Shown here: positions 58,113-64,000 of the stretch, one piece after another
Numbering within the stretch: position 1 is the first letter of the stretch
Layout: each line of letters starts with the position of its first letter
Origin: Iodidimonas nitroreducens
GTDB lineage: Bacteria > Pseudomonadota > Alphaproteobacteria > Sphingomonadales > Rhodothalassiaceae
Reading direction: 5' to 3' (one strand)
DNA length: 64,000 nucleotides
Assembly (NCBI RefSeq): GCF_008579165.1
Contig: NZ_BKCN01000008.1
The notes under the pieces: generated by a model
Database searches by the model: none
What the model was told of the DNA's origin: nothing
What the model saw: only the letters and a program-made list of their open reading frames with translations
Position numbers and translations under genes: made by a program

Positions 58113-59531
58113 GTGAAACACTTCAATGCTGTCAAGGAAACGATTGGTGATTTGAAAGCGGATGTCGCTGGCATGGTGATTGCCGCCTCCGCTGATATTG
58201 CTTTGATCGTTGATCGTGATGGCGCGGTTCTGGATCTGTCTTATGGCGAGGGTGATTTTCGCATCGAAGGATCGGATCGGTGGCGCGGGCGCTTTTTGCG
58301 CGATCTGGTGACGCCCGAATCTTTGGGCAAGGTGGAAAGGATGCTGGCGGGGGCGGCGGCCAATGAACGGCCACGCTGGCGCCAAATCAATCATCATGCC
58401 AAACCCGGCGATATTCCGGTGCAATATCTGGCTCTGCCCCTGACCACCACTGGCCATTATGTGGTCATTGGCCGCGAAATGGGGACAATGGCGCTGTTGC
58501 AGCAAAAGCTGATCATGGCCCAGCAAACCATGGAACGCGATTATGAGCGGTTTCGCCATGCGGAAACCCGCTATCGTCTGCTGTTTCAGATTTCGGGTGA
58601 GGCTATTTTGGTGGTCAGCGCCCGCACGGGCAAAATTGTTGAGGCCAATGCCGCCGCCAGCCGTATTCTGGGCCATCAAAAAGGCGATCTGGTGGGCCAA
58701 AATTTCTTCAGCGGTTTTGATGAAAAAAGCACCGATGATATCCACAGCCTGCTCGAACAGGTGCGCACGGGCGGCACCTGTGAAGATATCAGCGTCAAGC
58801 GCAGCGACAATGCCCACAGCTTTTTCATGTCCGCTAATCTTTTCACCCATCACAAGGATGGCTTGTTCTATCTTTTGCGGCTGAAGCCGGTTGAAGACAG
58901 TGAAAGCGCATCGATGGTGCCCCGGGCGAAAGCGCGCATCATCGAGGTGATGGAAAAATCCCCGGATGCCTTTGTGATGACCGATCAGCAGGGCATCATT
59001 CAGGCGGCCAATCGATCCTTTTTGTCATTAGTGCAGTTGGTTGCCGAACAGCAGGTTCTGGGGCAATCCCTTGATCAATGGCTGTGGCGGCCCGGTGTTG
59101 GTTTGAATGTGCTGTTGGGCACCTTGCGCGAAGAACAAACGGTGCGATTGTTTTCCACCAGCATTCGCGGCGAGATGAATGCCGTGACCAAGGTCGAGAT
59201 TTCAGCCGCTGCGGCCACAAGGGGTGATGAGACCTGCTATGGCTTTGTGATTCGCGATGTCGAGCGGCGGTTCAAAGGCATCGGCGATTTTGAAAAAGAT
59301 GCGGGCGGTTCCAGCGAAAGCATGACCGAACTCGTGGGGCGTGTGGCCTTGAAAGATATCGTGCGCGAAACCACCGATGTGATCGAGCGGATGTGTATCG
59401 AAGCGGCCCTTGAAATGACCCATGACAATCGCGCTTCGGCGGCAGAAATGCTGGGGCTGAGCCGACAAAGCCTATATGTCAAGATGCGCCGCTATGGGGT
59501 GGGTGAATTCAACAGTCAGGATCGCGATTAA
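58113..59531 (+). CDS. ppsR: Photosynthesis repressor PpsR/CrtJ
   Basis: A 472-residue redox-responsive repressor of photosynthesis genes. GTG 58113 with GGAAAG at 58098-58103 gives the family length; the frame is open further upstream. An N-terminal PAS-like region, a Q-linker helix (LLQQKLIMAQQTMERDYERF) and two PAS domains (about 155-265, 280-390) precede the C-terminal Fis-type helix-turn-helix (ALEMTHDNRASAAEMLGLSR, QSLYVKMRRYG). A Cys occurs in MCIEAALEMTHD just before the HTH, at the position of the redox Cys of CrtJ. It is expected to bind the palindromes upstream of bchF and bchG. Confidence 0.9.
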   Translation: MKHFNAVKETIGDLKADVAGMVIAASADIALIVDRDGAVLDLSYGEGDFRIEGSDRWRGRFLRDLVTPESLGKVERMLAGAAANERPRWRQINHHAKPGDIPVQYLALPLTTTGHYVVIGREMGTMALLQQKLIMAQQTMERDYERFRHAETRYRLLFQISGEAILVVSARTGKIVEANAAASRILGHQKGDLVGQNFFSGFDEKSTDDIHSLLEQVRTGGTCEDISVKRSDNAHSFFMSANLFTHHKDGLFYLLRLKPVEDSESASMVPRAKARIIEVMEKSPDAFVMTDQQGIIQAANRSFLSLVQLVAEQQVLGQSLDQWLWRPGVGLNVLLGTLREEQTVRLFSTSIRGEMNAVTKVEISAAAATRGDETCYGFVIRDVERRFKGIGDFEKDAGGSSESMTELVGRVALKDIVRETTDVIERMCIEAALEMTHDNRASAAEMLGLSRQSLYVKMRRYGVGEFNSQDRD

Positions 59532-59538
59532 AGGAAGG

Positions 59539-59565
59539 GCGGCTTTGGCCGCTTTTTTTGTTTTT
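59539..59565 (+). terminator. Rho-independent terminator after ppsR
   Basis: GCGGC-TTTG-GCCGC at 59539-59552 is followed by seven T, one G and five more T. It lies eight bases after the ppsR stop and separates the ppaA-ppsR unit from bchG. Confidence 0.9.
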
Positions 59566-59603
59566 CATGATCCCTTTTTCGCCCGACTTTTCCCACCTGC
59601 ATC

Positions 59604-59644
59604 TGTCAATCCAAGTTGACAAATAAAACCGTCAATCATATCGT
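59604..59644 (+). promoter_or_regulatory. bchG promoter with perfect PpsR palindrome
   Basis: TGTCAATCCAAGTTGACA at 59604-59621 fits TGT-N12-ACA exactly and is a TGTCAA/TTGACA dyad. The right arm TTGACA doubles as the -35 box, with TATCGT (59639-59644) as -10 after 17 bases. The start would fall close to the bchG ATG at 59651, so the message may have almost no leader. A repressor here would block polymerase directly. Confidence 0.75.
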
Positions 59645-59650
59645 GAATGC

Positions 59651-60541
59651 ATGTCACGATTTGTCCCATCAGCGGCGCTTGAACTCCTGAAGCCAATCAC
59701 ATGGTTTGCTCCGATGTGGGCCTATATGTGCGGCATCATTTCATCGGGCGTGGCGCTGTCTGGCCATTGGCTGATCATCGGTCTGGGCGTTTTGCTGGCG
59801 GGGCCAATGGTCTGTGGTACCAGTCAGGCGGTGAATGATTGGTTTGATCGTCATGTGGATCAGATCAATCAGCCTGAACGCCCTATCCCTTCGGGGCGCA
59901 TCCCCGGCTCCTGGGGGCTGATCATCGCTGTGATCTGGACCGTTTTATCCGTTATCCTGGCCACTTTTCTGGGGCTTTGGGGCTTTTTGGCGGCGCTGTT
60001 TGGCTTGGCTTTGGCCTGGGCCTATAGCGCCCCGCCTTTTCGTTTAAAGCGCAATGGCTGGTGGGGTAATGCGGCTGTGGGCCTGTGTTATGAAGGGCTG
60101 CCGTGGTTTACCGGGGCGGCGATCATGGCGGCGGCTTTGCCCGGCGAACGGGTTTTACTTTTTGCCGGGCTTTATAGCCTGGGCGCCCATGGCATCATGA
60201 CATTGAATGATTTCAAATCGGTGGAAGGCGATCTGAAGATGGGGATCGCCTCTTTGCCAGCCCAGATGGGTGTGGATCGGGCGGCGCGCTTTGCCTGCAT
60301 CGTGATGCTGATCCCCCAGCTAGTGGTGGCCGCCCTTTTGTGGTTTTGGCAAATGCCCATCTATGCCGCCACCTTGGGGCTTTTCATTCTGGTTCAACTG
60401 GTTTTGATGCGGCGATTATTACAAGCCCCCCGCCTGCGCGCGCCCTGGTATAATGCCACCGGCACCAGCCTTTATGTGGGGGGGATGTTGCTGGCGGCTT
60501 TTGCTTTGCGGGCTTCATCCATTGCGGGAGAGGGGCTGTGA
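59651..60541 (+). CDS. bchG: Bacteriochlorophyll synthase (prenyltransferase)
   Basis: A 296-residue UbiA-family membrane enzyme that attaches geranylgeranyl (or phytyl) diphosphate to bacteriochlorophyllide a. The substrate motifs NDWFDRHVD (residues 62-70) and NDFKSVEGD (186-194) are intact, as is PERPIPSGRIP. About eight membrane spans. No strong ribosome binding site before ATG 59651, in line with a very short leader. Overlaps the next gene by four bases. Confidence 0.95.
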   Translation: MSRFVPSAALELLKPITWFAPMWAYMCGIISSGVALSGHWLIIGLGVLLAGPMVCGTSQAVNDWFDRHVDQINQPERPIPSGRIPGSWGLIIAVIWTVLSVILATFLGLWGFLAALFGLALAWAYSAPPFRLKRNGWWGNAAVGLCYEGLPWFTGAAIMAAALPGERVLLFAGLYSLGAHGIMTLNDFKSVEGDLKMGIASLPAQMGVDRAARFACIVMLIPQLVVAALLWFWQMPIYAATLGLFILVQLVLMRRLLQAPRLRAPWYNATGTSLYVGGMLLAAFALRASSIAGEGL

Positions 60542-61935
60542 GCAAAATGGGGCGCACAATGAGCTGGCCGGGGATCATCCGCTTGGGGCTGGTGCAGGCG
60601 GCTTTGGGGGCGATTGTTGTGCTCACCACATCAACCATCAATCGGGTGATGGTGGTGGAATTGGGCCTTTTGGCGATTTTGCCCGGCTTTCTGGTGGGGC
60701 TGCATTATGCGATCCAGATTTCGCGGCCCCGCATGGGCTATGGAGCCGATGCGGGCAGGCGCTGCACCCCGTGGATCATCGGGGGCATGGCGGTTCTGGC
60801 TTTGGGCGGGGTGATGGCGGCCCTGTCGGTGGCGCTGATGGCCCAATATCTGGTGCCGGGGATCATTCTGGCGGTTTTGGCCTTTGTCATGATCGGGTTG
60901 GGCGTAGGGCCAGCGGCACCACGCTTTTGACCCTGATGGCCAAACAGGTGGCCCCAGCCCGGCGCGCCGGGGCGGCGACCCTTGTGTGGGTAATGATGAT
61001 CATGGGCTTTATCCTGACCGCCACCATCGCGGGGGCCTTTCTTGAGCCTTTCTCGCTGCTGCGTCTGATCATCGTCACCAGCATTGTTTCCGGGTTGGCC
61101 TTCGGGCTGGCGGTGCTGGCGATCATGGGGTTGGAAAAGACCCCGGATCACGAGGCCATGGCGGTGGCCGACCACAGCCAAAACCAATCCAGCGCACAGA
61201 CTAGTTTCCGCGCGGCTTTGATCGAGATTTGGGGCGAGCCGAAAGCCCGGCTTTTTACCCTGTTCGTGTTTCTTTCAATGCTGGCCTATAGCGCTCAGGA
61301 TCTCATTCTCGAGCCTTTGCCGGGATGATTTTTGGCTATAGCCCGGGCCAATCCACGCAATTGGCGGGGCTTCAGCATAGCGGTGTTTTGCTGGGCATGG
61401 CGCTGGTGGGGGTGGCGGGGAGCTTTGCCGTTATCCGCCGCTGGCTGCCCACGAGCGTTTTCATGATGGCGGGCTGTGTGCTTTCGGCTCTGGCGCTTTT
61501 GGGATTGGTGATGGCGGCCATGATCGGTTCGGACTGGCCATTGGTTCCCACGGTTTTCTTTTTGGGCTTTGCCAATGGGCTTTTTGCGGTGGCGGCCATT
61601 GGCACGATGATGGCTCTGGCCAGCGAAGGCCGGGCCGAGCGGGAAGCACGCGCATGGGGCTGTGGGGCGCCGCGCAGGCCATTGCTTTTGGGCTTGGGGG
61701 GTTTATCGGCACGGCCGGGGTTGATCTGATGCGGTTTTTCTTTGCCGACCCGGCTTTATCCTATGCGGTGGTTTTTGCCGCCGAAGCTTTTTTGTTCCTA
61801 TTGGCCGCGGGTCTTGCCCTGCGGGTTAAAGGAATGATGGCAGCCAAAGGGGCGGGGGAAAGTGTCTCACGCCCATCGCCTGCCATGCCGGCAAAAGCGC
61901 CGTCGGTTCCCCTGTTTTCAATGGAAGGGTCTTAG
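60538..61935 (+). CDS. PucC/LhaA-family transporter (bch2 type), three frameshifts
   Basis: A 12-span major-facilitator-like protein of about 466 residues, the second PucC-type protein here, always found between bchG and bchP in such clusters. Blocks: GIIRLGLVQAALGAIVVLTT, STINRVMVVELGLLAILPGF, GRRCTPWIIGGMAVLALGG, EPFAGMIFGYSPGQSTQLAG and TRMGLWGAAQAIAFGLGGFI. Three single-base losses interrupt it: in GGG at about 60907, in TT at about 61317, and near 61648. A helper in pigment delivery or complex assembly; precise role unproven. Confidence 0.85.
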
Positions 61936-61937
61936 CC

Positions 61938-63130
61938 ATGTCCGAGTTGTTCGACATCTGTGTGGTGGGAGGCGGCCCGGCCGGGGCCACTGCCGCCGAT
62001 GAATTGGCGCGGGCAGGCTTTCGCACGCTTTTGCTGGATCGGGGCGGACGGATCAAGCCCTGCGGTGGGGCCATTCCCCCTCGGTTGATAGCAGATTTCA
62101 ATATCCCCGATCATTTGCTGGTGGCGAAAGCCAGCTCTGCGCGGATCATTTCCCCCAGCCATCGCCATGTGGATATGCCGGTGGAAAAGGGCTTTGTGGC
62201 TATGGTTGATCGCGATCAATTCGATGATTGGTTGCGGAAGCGGGCAGCGCAAAATGGTGCTGAATTGCGGATTGGGCGGTTTAAAACTCTGGAGCGCGAT
62301 GCGGATGGAATGGCCCGGCTGATCTATCAGGGCCCGGATGGCAGCGCCCATTCGATCCGGGCGCGGCGGGTGATCGGGGCAGATGGGGCCAATTCGGCGG
62401 TGGCGCGGGAAGCCATGCCGGAATTGGGGCGGCCCCAATGCGTTTTTGCCTATCATGAAGTGATCAGGCTGCCCGAAAAAGCGGTGGCGGGCTATCGTGA
62501 TGATCGCTGCGATATTCATTATCGGGGGGATTTATCGCCAGATTTTTATAGCTGGATTTTTCCCCATGGGGAAACGGCCAGCATTGGCACCGGTTCGGCG
62601 GTGAAGGGCTTTTCCCTGCGCCAAACCGTAAGCCGCCTGCGCGATGAAACCGGGCTTGCAGGGGCTGAAACCCTCCGCTGTGAAGGCGCGCCTTTACCGC
62701 TGAAGCCCTTGAAACGCTGGGATAATGGCCGCGATGTGATATTGGCGGGGGATGCGGCGGGGGTGGTGGCCCCGGCCTCTGGCGAAGGCATTTATTATGC
62801 ATGATCTGTGGCCAGATGGTGGCAAGTGCGGTGGTGCAAAGCCTGCTAACCGATGATGCTCGATCCCTGGCGCAGGCGCGCAAGGCCTTCATGGCAGCGC
62901 ATGGCCGGGTTTTCTGGGTTTTGGGGGTGATGCAATCTTTTTGGTATTCATCGGATAAGCGCCGCGAACGCTTTACCACCATGTGCGGGGATCGCGATGT
63001 GCAAAGGCTGACATGGGAAGCCTATATGAATAAAAAGCTGGTGCGGGCCCATCCGGCAGCGCATCTGCGCATTTTCATGAAAGATATGGCGCATCTTCTG
63101 GGGCTGGTTTCACCGGGGCGCGTCCCTTGA
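61938..63130 (+). CDS. bchP: Geranylgeranyl-bacteriochlorophyll reductase, frameshifted
   Basis: A FAD enzyme of about 397 residues that reduces the geranylgeranyl tail to phytyl. FAD motif CVVGGGPAGATAADELARAG, RGGRIKPCGGAIPP, VDRDQFDDWLR and ILAGDAAGVVAPASGEGIYY are conserved. At about 62803 one base is missing: EGIYYA should run into MICGQMVASAVVQSLL. The last 110 residues end at 63130. Two bases after the transporter gene, so co-transcribed with bchG. Confidence 0.92.
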
Positions 63131-63170
63131 AAAGAGGGCGGGTGGCGGCGCATCGAGGGCGGATGATGGG

Positions 63171-63440
63171 ATGAAAGAGCTGGTCTTGTCGGGCGATCTC
63201 ATCCTTATTGCCCTTATCTTTATGCTGGTTGAAAGCTTAGGCCTGTTCTGGTGGTGGCGGTGGAAAAAGCGTGGGCTGAACCCGTCGCAGATCATCCGCC
63301 TGATGCTGCCCGGTGCCGCGCTTTTTCTGGCGCTTCATGCGGCCCTCGGGCTGCAATCATGGTCTTTGGTTTTACTGTGGATATCGCTCGCCCTGGTGTT
63401 TCATCTTTATGATCTCAAAAGCCGATGGACCGGGGTGTGA
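63171..63440 (+). CDS. Small membrane protein after bchP
   Basis: An 89-residue protein with three hydrophobic helices: LVLSGDLILIALIFMLVESL, IIRLMLPGAALFLALHAAL and SLVLLWISLALVFHLYDL. A basic loop (WWWRWKKRGLN) and a polar end (KSRWTGV) complete it. It follows bchP by 40 bases on the same strand and so probably belongs to the bchG unit. Small membrane proteins of this type occur in photosynthesis clusters of related bacteria, but I know no assigned function. Confidence 0.65.
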   Translation: MKELVLSGDLILIALIFMLVESLGLFWWWRWKKRGLNPSQIIRLMLPGAALFLALHAALGLQSWSLVLLWISLALVFHLYDLKSRWTGV

Positions 63441-63493
63441 GGTGCCATGATATGACCATGACCCCAGCCCCGATCCATGCAGGCGATCAGCGT

Positions 63494-63952
63494 TCAGGAC
63501 CCGGTTGCGGATTTAAGATAGGCAATCAGATCGGCGCGATCCTCTTCTTTGCGCAGGCCCGGAAAGGCCATGCGATTGCCGGGAATATAGGTTCGGGGAT
63601 TTTCCAGATAAGCCGAAATGGTGTCTTCGCTCCACACGATCCCCGCGTCTTGCATCGCTTTGGAATAGGCAAAGCCTTCAACTGTGCCCGATGTGCGGCC
63701 AAAAACCCCATAAAGGCTGGGGCCGATCTTGCGGCCTTCGGGTTCCAGTACATGGCAAACCTGGCAGCGGGCAAACAGCTTTTCACCCTTCTCCACATCC
63801 TGCGCTGCAGCCGGGCGGCTGGCGATGAAAGCCAGGGCGATCAGAATGAAGGACAGAAAAGCCATCCTGCGCATCAGGGGCAGGCTGATTGTGGAAAAGT
63901 TTTTGGCAGTCGTTGTTTTAACGGGCATTTTATGGGACGGCGTGGAATACAT
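63494..63952 (-). CDS. Cytochrome c2-type class I cytochrome
   Basis: A 152-residue exported protein. It has a signal sequence (MRRMAFLSFILIALAFIASR, cleaved near PAAAQ), haem motif CQVCH, the family's GRKIGPSLYGVFGRTSG, and axial Met in GNRMAFPGLRKEEDRADLIA. It would shuttle electrons between the bc1 complex and the reaction centre or an oxidase. GGGGAG before ATG 63952 supports the long start; ATG 63874 gives a plain signal peptide. Convergent with the small membrane gene, at the border of the photosynthesis cluster. Confidence 0.85.
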   Translation of the reverse strand: MYSTPSHKMPVKTTTAKNFSTISLPLMRRMAFLSFILIALAFIASRPAAAQDVEKGEKLFARCQVCHVLEPEGRKIGPSLYGVFGRTSGTVEGFAYSKAMQDAGIVWSEDTISAYLENPRTYIPGNRMAFPGLRKEEDRADLIAYLKSATGS

Positions 63953-64000
63953 AAAGGCGGCTCCCCAATGGTTTGGTTAAAGGTTTTGTTCATTGCACCC

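Noticed and set aside
57840..58853. 337-codon frame antisense to the ppaA end and ppsR
   Set aside because: Overlaps two well-supported regulators; sequence has no recognisable features.
1..64000. CRISPR arrays, rRNA and tRNA genes
   Set aside because: I saw no regularly spaced direct repeats, no rRNA-like sequence and no tRNA-like cloverleaf; a tRNA-type attachment site was looked for around 17.6-19.9 kb without success. A covariance-model search was not possible.

Overview
The window reads as the chromosome of an alphaproteobacterium able to make bacteriochlorophyll under oxygen. The evidence is a photosynthesis gene cluster of the bchFNBHLM-lhaA-puhABC type, with the oxygen-dependent cyclase acsF and no bchE in view. 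Pathways also include TonB receptors and a FadR-type regulator. The genus cannot be fixed from this sequence. The pufLM, crt and bchCXYZ genes must lie elsewhere.

Layout. (1) About 1-17.6 kb: the tail and lysis half of a siphovirus-like prophage whose head genes lie off the left edge. It holds capsid decoration, head-tail joining, tail tube, tail assembly chaperone (with a clear -1 frameshift signal), tape measure, hub/fibre proteins, endolysin, holin and a Dam-type methylase. (2) 17.6-19.7 kb: structured intergenic DNA, then a tightly overlapping three-gene cassette headed by a TIGR04255-family protein. Its function is unknown and it is the best candidate here for an undescribed system. (3) 19.9-26.3 kb: a glyoxylate block (malate synthase G, GntP permease, serine/alanine-glyoxylate-type aminotransferase, GlcG/HbpS-like protein, FadR-type regulator). 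(4) 26.9-40.4 kb: a secreted and periplasmic nutrient block with two TonB receptors, a c-type cytochrome, a PQQ sugar dehydrogenase, a serine hydrolase, an M14 carboxypeptidase, an S9 peptidase and a cupin. TTG-N4-CAA palindromes in front of the glyoxylate genes, the regulator and the first receptor suggest one regulon. (5) 40.5-63.9 kb: tspO, then a 14-gene leftward operon from bchF to hemA, then rightward ppaA, ppsR, bchG, a bch2/pucC-like transporter, bchP, a small membrane protein, and a convergent cytochrome c2. PpsR-type palindromes overlap the -35 boxes in front of bchF and bchG.

Quality warning. About twenty genes, including genes that should be essential for phototrophy (acsF, bchH, bchN, bchP), are interrupted by frameshifts. 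Nearly all are explained by one missing base (a few by two), often in a short homopolymer, and I found no clear insertion. Three further genes have an in-frame stop. The simplest reading is deletion-type sequencing error; real decay is possible in the prophage and in block 4. Gene extents below span the whole reconstructed gene, with the break noted.
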